Assembly: GCA_043736155.1 (NCBI GenBank)
Contig: JAYTDA010000455.1
Location: forward strand, 1 to 12,978
Length of the DNA stretch: 12,978 nucleotides
Direction of reading: 5' to 3'
From: JANNRR01 sp043736155
Lineage (GTDB): Bacteria; Pseudomonadota; Alphaproteobacteria; Rhodobacterales; Rhodobacteraceae
The notes under the pieces are model-generated. The model saw nothing but the letters and a program-made list of their open reading frames with translations, did no database searches and was not told the DNA's origin. Each line of letters begins with the position of its first letter. Position 1 is the stretch's first letter. Below, piece after piece: positions 6,921 through 12,978 of this stretch. The translations under genes were made by a program, and so were the position numbers.

Positions 6921-6968
6921 CCGATTCCGAAACGGACTGTTACCATTTTTGCAACTTGGTGCTTTAGT
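6921..6968 (+). promoter_or_regulatory. Candidate luxI promoter with possible lux-box dyad
   Basis: TTACCA (6940-6945) and TTTAGT (6963-6968) are 17 bp apart, and TGC before the second makes an extended -10; each hexamer matches consensus at four positions. The predicted start is near 6975. A short dyad TCCG-AAA-CGGA (6926-6936) is centred about 44 bp upstream of it, close to the -42.5 position of classical lux boxes, and sits within a longer imperfect inverted repeat pairing TTTCGG (6914-6919) with CCGAAA (6927-6932). The dyad is much shorter than an 18-20 bp lux box, so assignment is tentative. Confidence 0.33.
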
Positions 6969-6970
6969 GA

Positions 6971-6989
6971 ACTCTCCATAAAGGAGAGT
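6971..6989 (+). promoter_or_regulatory. Hairpin enclosing the luxI ribosome-binding site
   Basis: ACTCTCC (6971-6977) and GGAGAGT (6983-6989) form a perfect 7-bp stem around the loop ATAAA. The 3' arm contains the luxI Shine-Dalgarno (AAGGAGAG), 6-7 bases before the ATG at 6995. In any transcript containing both arms, the ribosome-binding site would be paired. Confidence 0.6.
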
Positions 6990-6994
6990 GAATC

Positions 6995-7603
6995 ATGCAC
7001 AATATCACGTTTGACTTGTCTGACCTGCATCAGTACGGAACCGCCTTTTTCGACTTTTTAAAGCTGCGCAAGCGGTTTTTCGTCGATGTGCTGGGATGGG
7101 ATATCCCGCACAACGACACGGTCGAAATGGACCAGTATGACAACCCGATGGCCCATTATTCGCTGGTGCTGCGCGATGGCGAAGTGATTGGCGGCGCGCG
7201 GGCCATGGCCACAACCTCGTGCTGGGGCAGCCATACCTATATGCTGCGCGATGCCGTGGCCGGGCGGCTGTCGTCGATTCCGAACCGGGTGATGTCGGAT
7301 GAGATCCGGACCGACGAGGTGTGGGAATGCACGCGGCTGGTGATCTCGGACGAGGTGGCCGGCCATACTGACCGCGCCCACTGCCTGCATCTGATTGTCG
7401 AAGGGCTGGTCACCGTCGCCAATGACCATGGCGGCAATGAACTGATGTCGCTGTCGCCGCTGCCTCTGATGCGGGCACTGCGTCAGCTTGGTTATTCGGC
7501 AAACCGGATCGGCGAACCCTATTCCAACCCCGGTGACGGGCGGCAATATGCGGTTCTCAGCATGCCAGCGCGGCATGCCGCCGAATTCCGCGTTCATCAC
7601 TGA
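6995..7603 (+). CDS. Acyl-homoserine-lactone synthase (LuxI family)
   Basis: 202 residues, the normal LuxI length. It makes an AHL signal from S-adenosylmethionine and an acyl-ACP in the cytoplasm. The invariant residues of the family are present: R25, F29 and W35 (RKRFFVDVLGW), D46 and D49 (EMDQYDNP), R69 (IGGARA), and E111/R114 (WECTRL). The acyl-pocket C-terminal half is intact. The ATG has a strong Shine-Dalgarno (AAGGAGAG) that lies in a hairpin. The gene follows luxR on the same strand and converges on the outer-membrane efflux gene. The acyl chain made cannot be read from sequence. Family assignment is firm. Confidence 0.95.
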   Translation: MHNITFDLSDLHQYGTAFFDFLKLRKRFFVDVLGWDIPHNDTVEMDQYDNPMAHYSLVLRDGEVIGGARAMATTSCWGSHTYMLRDAVAGRLSSIPNRVMSDEIRTDEVWECTRLVISDEVAGHTDRAHCLHLIVEGLVTVANDHGGNELMSLSPLPLMRALRQLGYSANRIGEPYSNPGDGRQYAVLSMPARHAAEFRVHH

Positions 7604-7779
7604 TCCAGGTGCGGGGTGCGCCGTGGTGAGTGGGAGACCGGGGCAAAGCGACAGAAGGAGAGGTCGAATGATGTGTTGACGACAGGGGTTGCAAACACCA
7701 ATCCGGGCCGTCCCTGCCACTTGGGTGGCAGAGGTGGCCCGGTTTTATCCCCGGTGGTCCGGCACACCGGCATCGGGGG
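7604..7779. other. Convergent intergenic region with hairpins
   Basis: 176 bp between the ends of luxI (plus) and the outer-membrane efflux gene (minus). It contains CTGCCAC-TTGG-GTGGCAG (7714-7731, perfect 7-bp stem) and CCGGTG...CACCGG (7751-7770, 6-bp stem). Either could help end the two converging transcripts, though neither has a T-run. A strong Shine-Dalgarno (AAGGAGAGG, 7655-7663) precedes only a three-codon frame, ATG ATG TGT TGA at 7668-7679. Confidence 0.4.
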
Positions 7780-9168
7780 TCACCGGGTCGGAGCGCGATA
7801 GGCGTTGCCGGACCCCAGCGCAATGTTCAGCGCCACAAAGGCCCGCGCCTGTTGGCGAAGATTTTCCGCCAGAACCGCCCTGGCGCCGGAACTGGAGGTT
7901 TCGGCATCGATCAGATCGGAAATGGTGGCACCGTCCCTGGCGATCAGATCTCGGGTCAGATCGACCGCTTCCTGATACAGCCGCACCGTCTTGTCAGAGG
8001 AATTGACCGACGCAGTCGCCGCTGAATAGACCAGCAGCGCGTTTTCCACCTCCAGTATCCCCTGCAGCACCGTGGATTTCCATCCGGTATGGGCCTGGCG
8101 CGCAAGCGATTCGCGGGCATCGACGGTGGCGCGCGGGCTTTTGCTCAGCAGCGCCGGGAACTGCACCGAAGGGCCGAAGAAATATTCCGTCGATGCATTG
8201 CCGCGTACCGATGCCAGGCTGATCGCACCACCGAGTGACAGGCTGGGGTAAAGCTGCGCCTTGGCGGCACCGATATCCTGCAAGGCGGCGTAATAGATCC
8301 GTTCGGCAATCAGGATGTCGGGGCGGTTGCGCAGCAGATCGGCGGGGATACCGACATCGGGCGACAGCTGCGGGCGGGGAACGGTGGTGCCCTTGTCCAG
8401 ATCAACCGGCAGGGTCCCGGGTGCCATGCCGACCAATACGGCGATTTCCGCCTTTTTGCCGGCAATCGCTGCCTTGACCCCGGGGATCTGCCCTTCGATC
8501 TCCGACACCACCGCCTGTGACCGCACGATATCAAGCCGGGTGGCGGAATTGGCATCAAAGAAGCTTTGGGTCAGCGCCAGTGTCTTGCGCCGCGACGCCA
8601 GATCCTGGCTGCGCTGCACCAGCAGGCGCTGGTTGTAGCGCAGATCGACATAGGCGTTGGCCAGGTTCAGGATCACCAGCAATTGGGCCGCGTTCACCTC
8701 TGCCTCGGTTGCAATGGCGCGGGCATCGGCGGCGCGCAACTGGGCGCGGCGGGCCCCCAGCGGGTCCAGCAGCCAGGACAGACCCAGTTGCCCGGTATTG
8801 ACCGTGGTTATCGCGCTGCCATTCGCCTCTTGCGCCAGCACCGAAACCTCTGGCGACAGCGAGGCTACACCCGGTATCGCCGCCAGTTCGGCGCGGCTTT
8901 GCACCACCCGTTCCTTGGCAGTTTCCAGCGACAGGTTGCCGGTTAGGGCGCGTTCGATCAGCCCGTTCAGCACCGGATCGTTGAATTTGCGCCACCAGCT
9001 TGCATTGCTCAGCAGCACCGGCGCGGCCCGGTCGGTGGCGGCAAATCTGCTTTGGAACGGAAAGACCGGGGCGCCATAGGGGCTGTCCGCCGCGCAGCCA
9101 GCCAGTGCTGCCGCTGCGGCCAAAGCCATAAAAACTGGCGACGTCGTGCGCCGCGTGCTGCCGGTCAT
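7780..9168 (-). CDS. NodT/OprM-type outer-membrane efflux lipoprotein
   Basis: Outer-membrane channel of tripartite exporters, 462 residues from the ATG at 9168. That start is preferred over a TTG at 9183 because GAGG lies 9 bases upstream of the ATG. The signal peptide ends in a lipobox LAGC (Cys25), so it is probably lipid-anchored. It has the usual two OEP repeats: the first opens with WWRKFNDPVLNGLIERAL (about 58-75), the second carries the NodT-subfamily signature GIPADLLRNRPDI (273-285), then DIGAAKAQLYPSLSLGG. This signature is typical of channels paired with RND pumps. It lies downstream of an HlyD-type adaptor on the same strand, 151 bp apart. It may serve the RND operon across the quorum-sensing module, the HlyD system, or both. 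Confidence 0.93.
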   Translation of the reverse strand: MTGSTRRTTSPVFMALAAAAALAGCAADSPYGAPVFPFQSRFAATDRAAPVLLSNASWWRKFNDPVLNGLIERALTGNLSLETAKERVVQSRAELAAIPGVASLSPEVSVLAQEANGSAITTVNTGQLGLSWLLDPLGARRAQLRAADARAIATEAEVNAAQLLVILNLANAYVDLRYNQRLLVQRSQDLASRRKTLALTQSFFDANSATRLDIVRSQAVVSEIEGQIPGVKAAIAGKKAEIAVLVGMAPGTLPVDLDKGTTVPRPQLSPDVGIPADLLRNRPDILIAERIYYAALQDIGAAKAQLYPSLSLGGAISLASVRGNASTEYFFGPSVQFPALLSKSPRATVDARESLARQAHTGWKSTVLQGILEVENALLVYSAATASVNSSDKTVRLYQEAVDLTRDLIARDGATISDLIDAETSSSGARAVLAENLRQQARAFVALNIALGSGNAYRAPTR

Positions 9169-9258
9169 CTGCTGCTGCCTCAACTCTGCCGCCTTGGGCG
9201 GTCATTCTTTGGCCAAACTGTGCCGCAGGACCGGAGATCAGACAAGCATCTGGCGCAG

Positions 9259-9278
9259 GGGGCCGGTGGATTGGCCCC
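9259..9278 (-). other. Intercistronic hairpin between HlyD and outer-membrane genes
   Basis: GGGGCC (9259-9264) pairs with GGCCCC (9273-9278) around an 8-base loop, in the 151-bp gap after the HlyD-family gene. It may modulate read-through into the downstream outer-membrane gene or stabilise the upstream message. There is no T-run. Confidence 0.3.
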
Positions 9279-9319
9279 GGCCTTGTGCCGCGAATGCACC
9301 ACTTTTGCGGCGCTGCGGC

Positions 9320-10702
9320 TTACTCATCGCGGAATGCGCGGGCCATCTGTTCGGCCAGGGGTTGCGTCAGATACGACAGAACCGACCGGTTAGATCTCTG
9401 GATGAAGGCTTCAACCGGCATCCCCGGCACCAGTTCAAGATCACCCAGTTTCGCCAGTTCCGCCGCTGGAACATCCAGTTCAAGCCGGTAAAACACCTGC
9501 CCCGTCGTGGCATCGGTGACACTGGCAGGCGACACCACCGACACTTTGCCAAAGATGTCCGGCGTTGACCGAGAGCTGAAGGCGGGAAATTTCACCGTTG
9601 TTCCCTGCCCGACAAACACCTGGTCGATCGAGCGCGGGTCCAGCCGCAATTCGTACTGAAACCCGGCATTCGATGGCACGATTTGCAGAATCGTGGCACC
9701 CGGGGCCACAACGCCGCCAATGGTTGCCGCCTGCATTTCATGCACCACGCCATCAGACGGTGCCCGGATCTCGACCCGGTCCAGTTGTTTCTGGGTGGTG
9801 ACGATCTGCAGGATCAGTTCTTCGGCAGCATTAGTGGTTTCGCGCAGTTTGGTCACCACCTCCTCCTTGAAGGTGCGGTCAGTCTGCAAAATCTCCATCT
9901 GGGCATCGCGGACCGAATTGGCCAGCCGCGCCAGTTCGGATTGCTGTTCGGAGATTTGCCCCAGCAGTTCCGACTGGGTGCGCTGCAGATCCAGCACCTG
10001 ACTTTCGCGGGCCAGACCCTGCCTGTTCAGATCCGTCACATTTTCCAGTTCTTTTTGCAGCAGCAGCAACTGGTCCTGCTTGGCGGCGATACCTGCCGCA
10101 GTGCCATCGCGCTGATTCTCGATCTGGGCAATCTTTTCGCCCAGTTGCGCCGTGGTGCCGCGCAGCACATCGCGACGGGCAATGAAAATCTGGGCCTGCC
10201 CGGCCTGTTGCTTGTCCAGCGACCGGCCCCCCAGATGGGATTGCATCGCAGGGGTCCGCAGGTCGGAAAAGTCGATCTGAGGCAGCCCCAGTTGTTCAGC
10301 CTCCAGCCGGGACTTCTGGGTCAGGGCATCGGCAAGACGGTTGTGGGCAATATCGAGGTTGACCTGCAAAAGCGTCGGGTCGAGGCGCATCAACAGATCG
10401 CCTGCACGCACCGGATCGCCGTTTTTCACCAGAATCTCGGCGACAATGCCGCCATCCAGGTTCTGCACCTGTTTGGTCTGGCCCCGTGCCACCACCTGCC
10501 CCTGGGCAATGACGGCACCGCTGATCTGGGTAAAGCTGGCCCAGACCGTCAGAATCACCACCAGCAACAGGCTGCCCCACGCCCCTTTCCGCATCAGCGG
10601 CGACAGTGCGGTTTCCAGCTGTGGCTGTTTGGCTGCGGATGTTGCCGGGGCCGATGTTGCCGGGGCTGCGGCTTTGCCGGTCAGGCGGGCCATCAGTGCC
10701 AT
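9320..10702 (-). CDS. HlyD-family type I secretion periplasmic adaptor
   Basis: 460 residues from the ATG at 10702. The frame is open to a GTG at 10786 with no ribosome-binding site; GGCGGG precedes the ATG at 10702, and another ATG lies at 10693, so the start is uncertain. Domains: an Ala/Thr-rich cytoplasmic N-terminus, a single membrane helix at about 41-59 (GSLLLVVILTVWASF), the first lipoyl half with QVQNLDGGIVAEILVKNGDPV, a long coiled coil (about 114-307), the second half at VEIRAPSDGVVHEM, and the C-terminal LVPGMPVEAFIQ...SYLTQPL typical of HlyD/PrtE. This family links an ABC exporter to an outer-membrane channel to secrete RTX-type proteins in one step. The expected ABC ATPase is not adjacent on either side. 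It precedes the NodT-type channel gene, with which it may be co-transcribed. Confidence 0.9.
   Translation of the reverse strand: MALMARLTGKAAAPATSAPATSAAKQPQLETALSPLMRKGAWGSLLLVVILTVWASFTQISGAVIAQGQVVARGQTKQVQNLDGGIVAEILVKNGDPVRAGDLLMRLDPTLLQVNLDIAHNRLADALTQKSRLEAEQLGLPQIDFSDLRTPAMQSHLGGRSLDKQQAGQAQIFIARRDVLRGTTAQLGEKIAQIENQRDGTAAGIAAKQDQLLLLQKELENVTDLNRQGLARESQVLDLQRTQSELLGQISEQQSELARLANSVRDAQMEILQTDRTFKEEVVTKLRETTNAAEELILQIVTTQKQLDRVEIRAPSDGVVHEMQAATIGGVVAPGATILQIVPSNAGFQYELRLDPRSIDQVFVGQGTTVKFPAFSSRSTPDIFGKVSVVSPASVTDATTGQVFYRLELDVPAAELAKLGDLELVPGMPVEAFIQRSNRSVLSYLTQPLAEQMARAFRDE
10638..10667. repeat. 15-bp tandem duplication in the 5' end of the hlyD-like gene
   Basis: GATGTTGCCGGGGCC is followed by GATGTTGCCGGGGCT, differing by one base. 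It is in frame and duplicates a five-residue Ala/Pro/Ser/Thr-rich unit in the disordered-looking N-terminus before the membrane helix. Confidence 0.85.
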
Positions 10703-11159
10703 GCTGCACCCGCCGATTCCGGCTGGCACAGGGCAATGCGGCGGGGCTGTGGCCAAAGGCTGGGTGTCATCATCTTCCTGTCGCACCCGGCAAAGCGCCG
10801 GTTCTGCCGCTCATGTTGCCGGTGTCCGGTTAACACCTCATGTCGATTGGCCAATATTCCGGGTGGCCAAATTTCAGGGTGGCCAAATTTCCGGGCGGCC
10901 CGAATGTCGACTGGCCCGAACCTAACTCAGGGCCTGTCGCCAAGGCAAGTCAAGCCGTCGATCGGCAAAGAGTTGCCAGCCATTGTCCCGCCGCCGGTCC
11001 GCCCCTATCTGTTTGCCACAATTCGAACACGGTTCTGGTGTTTTCAGACTTTGGTCCAGCGGGTTTTTGGCTTAGTACCCTTGCAAAAGCCACCGCCGGG
11101 CCGTCTGTTAGGGCAGACCAGTGCCTACAAATTCATTTGTTGACCAGTTGGAACCCCGT
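10703..11159. other. Long divergent intergenic region, no supported gene
   Basis: About 450 bp between the preferred starts of the hlyD-like gene (minus) and the glycosyltransferase (plus), or about 330 bp with the longest frames. It holds the 16-bp repeat array at 10845-10924 and a small perfect hairpin, CCGGC...GCCGG at 10788-10802. The stretch after about 11010 looks more AT-rich than its surroundings, as promoters often are, but no clean -35/-10 is seen. The frames crossing it read as shadows without recognisable protein character. Confidence 0.55.
10845..10924. repeat. Five tandem 16-bp repeats upstream of the glycosyltransferase
   Basis: Units of 16 bp start at 10845, 10861, 10877, 10893 and 10909. 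The two central copies (GGGTGGCCAAATTTCA and GGGTGGCCAAATTTCC) differ by one base; the outer ones (GATTGGCCAATATTCC, GGGCGGCCCGAATGTC, GACTGGCCCGAACCTA) are diverged but keep the TGGCC/CGGCC core in register. The array lies between divergent genes, so it could be a set of protein-binding sites or a by-product of replication slippage. Confidence 0.88.
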
Positions 11160-12173
11160 ATGTCGGACCTTCAGCACCGCCCCGTTGCCGCCGCCCCGGT
11201 ACCCGGCGGCGTGCCAACCATGAAGGTGCCGCGTGTCGAAGTGTTGCTGGCCACCTTTAACAACGCCCCCTACCTGCGGTTGCAACTGGACTCGCTGCTG
11301 GCCCAGACCTGGCAGGATTTCCATCTGGTGATCAGCGACGATTGTTCCACCGATGGTACCGTGGCGATTCTGGAAACCTATCTGACCCGGTTCCAGAACC
11401 CCGTCACCCTGACCCGCCGCGACGTGCAAAGCGGGTCTGCCATGGCCAACTTTGCCAGCCTGATGCAGGCCAGCACCGGCGACTGGGTGTTCCTGTGCGA
11501 CGCCGATGATGTGTGGCACCCGGATAAAATGGCCAAATTCCTGGCCTTTGCCGGGGAAAAGCATGGCGGGCACCGCGCCGATGTGCCGCTGTTTCTCTAT
11601 TCCGATGCAAGGGTGATCGGGTCCGACGGGGTGTTGACCCATCCCAGCTACTGGGCCTTCAAACACACCGATCCGGCCCGCTGCGCCACCTTGCAGCGTC
11701 TGCTGGTCTGCGCCCCGATGCTGGGCTGCGCCTCGATGATGAATGGGGCGCTGGTCCGCCAGGCCGCCAATGTTCCGGTGGGGCAGGTCACCGGGCATGA
11801 CTGGTGGGCCATTCTGGTGGCAGCCAGCCTTGGCACCGTGGATTTCATGCCGCAAGCCACGATTGATTACCGGGTACACCCGGGCAATTCCTCAAAACCG
11901 ATGCAGGTGTCGCTGCGGCTGATTGGCCGGGTCGGGATGAAACTGTCGCTGGCCCACCACGAGGTGCATCGCCGCATGGTGATCCGGCAGAAACAGGCCG
12001 AACCGCTGCTGGCGCAATTTGAGGCAGAACTGCCGCCGGAGCGCCGCGCCATCATCAAGCGGTTTCTGGCGATGAGCGGGCAATCGCCGATTGGCCGCAA
12101 GCTGACCATGCTGTGGCATGGCTACACTTACCCAGATTACATCCGCAATTCGGCGCTGGTCCTATTCTACTGA
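11160..12173 (+). CDS. Family 2 glycosyltransferase
   Basis: 338 residues from the ATG at 11160. It has a GT-A fold: EVLLATFNNAPYLRLQLDSL near the N-terminus (about 27-46), the nucleotide-binding ISDDCSTDGT (58-67), and the metal-binding DXD-type motif CDADDVWHPDK (113-123). GHDWWAILVAASLG (about 212-225) corresponds to the acceptor/catalytic region, and DYRVHPGNS follows. It has no membrane anchor, so it probably acts at the cytoplasmic face on a lipid-linked glycan. The frame also opens at a GTG (11121), and another ATG lies at 11220, just before the conserved domain; no start has a strong ribosome-binding site. It is followed by a polysaccharide flippase, supporting a role in surface- or exopolysaccharide assembly. 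The sugar transferred is unknown; the closest general type is rhamnosyltransferase-like. Confidence 0.88.
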   Translation: MSDLQHRPVAAAPVPGGVPTMKVPRVEVLLATFNNAPYLRLQLDSLLAQTWQDFHLVISDDCSTDGTVAILETYLTRFQNPVTLTRRDVQSGSAMANFASLMQASTGDWVFLCDADDVWHPDKMAKFLAFAGEKHGGHRADVPLFLYSDARVIGSDGVLTHPSYWAFKHTDPARCATLQRLLVCAPMLGCASMMNGALVRQAANVPVGQVTGHDWWAILVAASLGTVDFMPQATIDYRVHPGNSSKPMQVSLRLIGRVGMKLSLAHHEVHRRMVIRQKQAEPLLAQFEAELPPERRAIIKRFLAMSGQSPIGRKLTMLWHGYTYPDYIRNSALVLFY

Positions 12174-12407
12174 CACCTGAGTCAGCCGAATATGGGGTTT
12201 GGAACGATGCAATTGCTTTCGCGCAACCATAGCGTGCAACGCCACGCCGCCACTTGCCTTGCCAAAATGGCACCGGGCACTGCGAAATCCACCACTCCGT
12301 TCACGTTTCTGAGCGATTCCTTCGGTGTTGCAATGCTGCGGGCTTTGGGTCATGCCAAGTGCAACCGACCGGCACCGCTGGTAGCAACGGGCCTGCAGCC
12401 GTAAACC
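12174..12407. other. Intergenic region before the flippase, nothing clear
   Basis: 234 bp. It has a 5-bp stem just at the glycosyltransferase stop (CTGAC...GTCAG, 12170-12185) and TGCCA-AAA-TGGCA near 12261-12273. A 70-codon frame at 12192-12404 has no ribosome-binding site or recognisable features and is not called as a gene. Confidence 0.4.
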
Positions 12408-12978
12408 ATGTTCAAATCCGCCTTTGTCATCCTGTCCGGAAATGCCTTCAGCGCTCTGATGCTGCTGATCCGCAACCTGTTGGTGGCGCGGCTGATTTCG
12501 GTGGAGAATTACGGGATCGCCGCGACCTTCGGTCTGGCGCTGGCAGTGATCGAAATGACCTCTACCTTTGGGCTGCAACAGCAACTGGTGCAGGACAAGC
12601 GCGGCAACGATCCGAAGTTTCAGGCGGCGCTGCAGGGGTTTCAGGTTCTGCGCGGCATCGTCAATGCGGTGATCCTGTTTGCGCTGGCTGGGCCGTTTGC
12701 CAGCTTCATGGGGGTGCCACAGGTCACCTGGGCGCATCAGTTGGTTGCGGTCATTCTGGTGATGAACGGCTTTGTGCATTTTGACATGTACCGCCTTGGC
12801 CGCCGGATGCAGTATGTGCCGGCCGCGATGGCGGCGGTGCTGGCACCCTTGGCGGCGTTGGCGGCGATCTGGCCGCTGCACAAGATTTACGGTGATTATC
12901 AGGTGATGCTGTGGTCGCTGATCATCCAGTCGGCAGGGACGGCGCTGGTGTCGCATCTGGTGGCGGAACGGCCCTACC
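12408..12978 (+). CDS. Polysaccharide/oligosaccharide flippase (Wzx-like), 5' part
   Basis: The ATG at 12408 opens a frame that runs off the right edge after 190 codons. The start is typical of the MOP/Wzx family: FVILSGNAFSALMLLIRNLLVARLISVENYGIAAT, i.e. a first helix, then the conserved R..LVARLIS.E.YG segment. Alternating hydrophobic helices follow (about 35-53, 82-100, 112-130, 140-160, 170-186), with charged loops such as QDKRGNDPKFQ. Proteins of this family flip undecaprenyl-linked glycans across the inner membrane. Its position 234 bp after the glycosyltransferase suggests one polysaccharide locus. The ribosome-binding site is weak. The C-terminal half is not visible. Confidence 0.85.
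   Translation, partial: MFKSAFVILSGNAFSALMLLIRNLLVARLISVENYGIAATFGLALAVIEMTSTFGLQQQLVQDKRGNDPKFQAALQGFQVLRGIVNAVILFALAGPFASFMGVPQVTWAHQLVAVILVMNGFVHFDMYRLGRRMQYVPAAMAAVLAPLAALAAIWPLHKIYGDYQVMLWSLIIQSAGTALVSHLVAERPY

Noticed and set aside
9683..11143. Long plus-strand open frame (486 codons) opposite the hlyD-like gene
   Set aside because: Shadow of the HlyD coding strand; low-complexity composition and no start signal. It also crosses the 16-bp repeat array.
12170..12185. CTGAC...GTCAG stem at the glycosyltransferase stop, as a terminator
   Set aside because: Only 5 bp, overlaps the stop codon and lacks a T-run; too weak to call.
12192..12404. 70-codon plus-strand frame between glycosyltransferase and flippase
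   Set aside because: No ribosome-binding site, no recognisable domain or signal, and composition unlike neighbouring genes.
12162..12956. Minus-strand open frame of 264 codons opposite the flippase
   Set aside because: The plus strand reads as a typical Wzx-family N-terminus; the minus frame has shadow composition (His/Gln/Arg-rich).

Overview
The window is GC-rich and tightly coded. It looks like part of an alphaproteobacterial chromosome or large replicon, most likely Rhodobacterales (Roseobacter group). That placement rests on the style of the short LuxR and LuxI proteins and of the exporter genes; it is an inference, because no rRNA or tRNA is present to anchor it.

Layout. (1) Positions 152-5448, minus strand: a drug-efflux operon in the order tetR, periplasmic adaptor, HAE1-type RND pump. 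A perfect 24-bp palindrome sits between a good -35 and -10 in front of tetR, which points to an autorepressed operon. The adaptor and pump genes are separated by an array of seven 13-bp repeats that supplies both the adaptor stop codon and the pump Shine-Dalgarno. (2) Positions 5671-7603: a quorum-sensing module. It has a full LuxR regulator and a LuxI acyl-homoserine-lactone synthase on the plus strand, and a divergent LuxR paralogue on the minus strand that ends where its DNA-binding domain should begin. The luxI Shine-Dalgarno lies in one arm of a 7-bp inverted repeat. (3) Positions 7780-10702, minus strand: a type I secretion HlyD-family adaptor followed by a NodT-type outer-membrane efflux lipoprotein, with no ABC ATPase beside them. 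(4) Positions 10703-11159: a long non-coding stretch carrying five 16-bp repeats. (5) Positions 11160-12978, plus strand: a family 2 glycosyltransferase and the start of a Wzx-like polysaccharide flippase that runs off the right edge. These look like the beginning of a surface- or exopolysaccharide cluster.

How the parts may work together (inference). The RND operon lacks its own outer-membrane channel, and the nearest candidate is the NodT-type protein across the quorum-sensing module. The HlyD adaptor lacks its ABC partner. The truncated LuxR could bind AHL or form inactive heterodimers with the full LuxR, as TrlR does with TraR in Agrobacterium. The most unusual features are that truncated receptor, the luxI hairpin, and a set of short tandem duplications (13, 14, 15 and 16 bp units) at or near gene edges.
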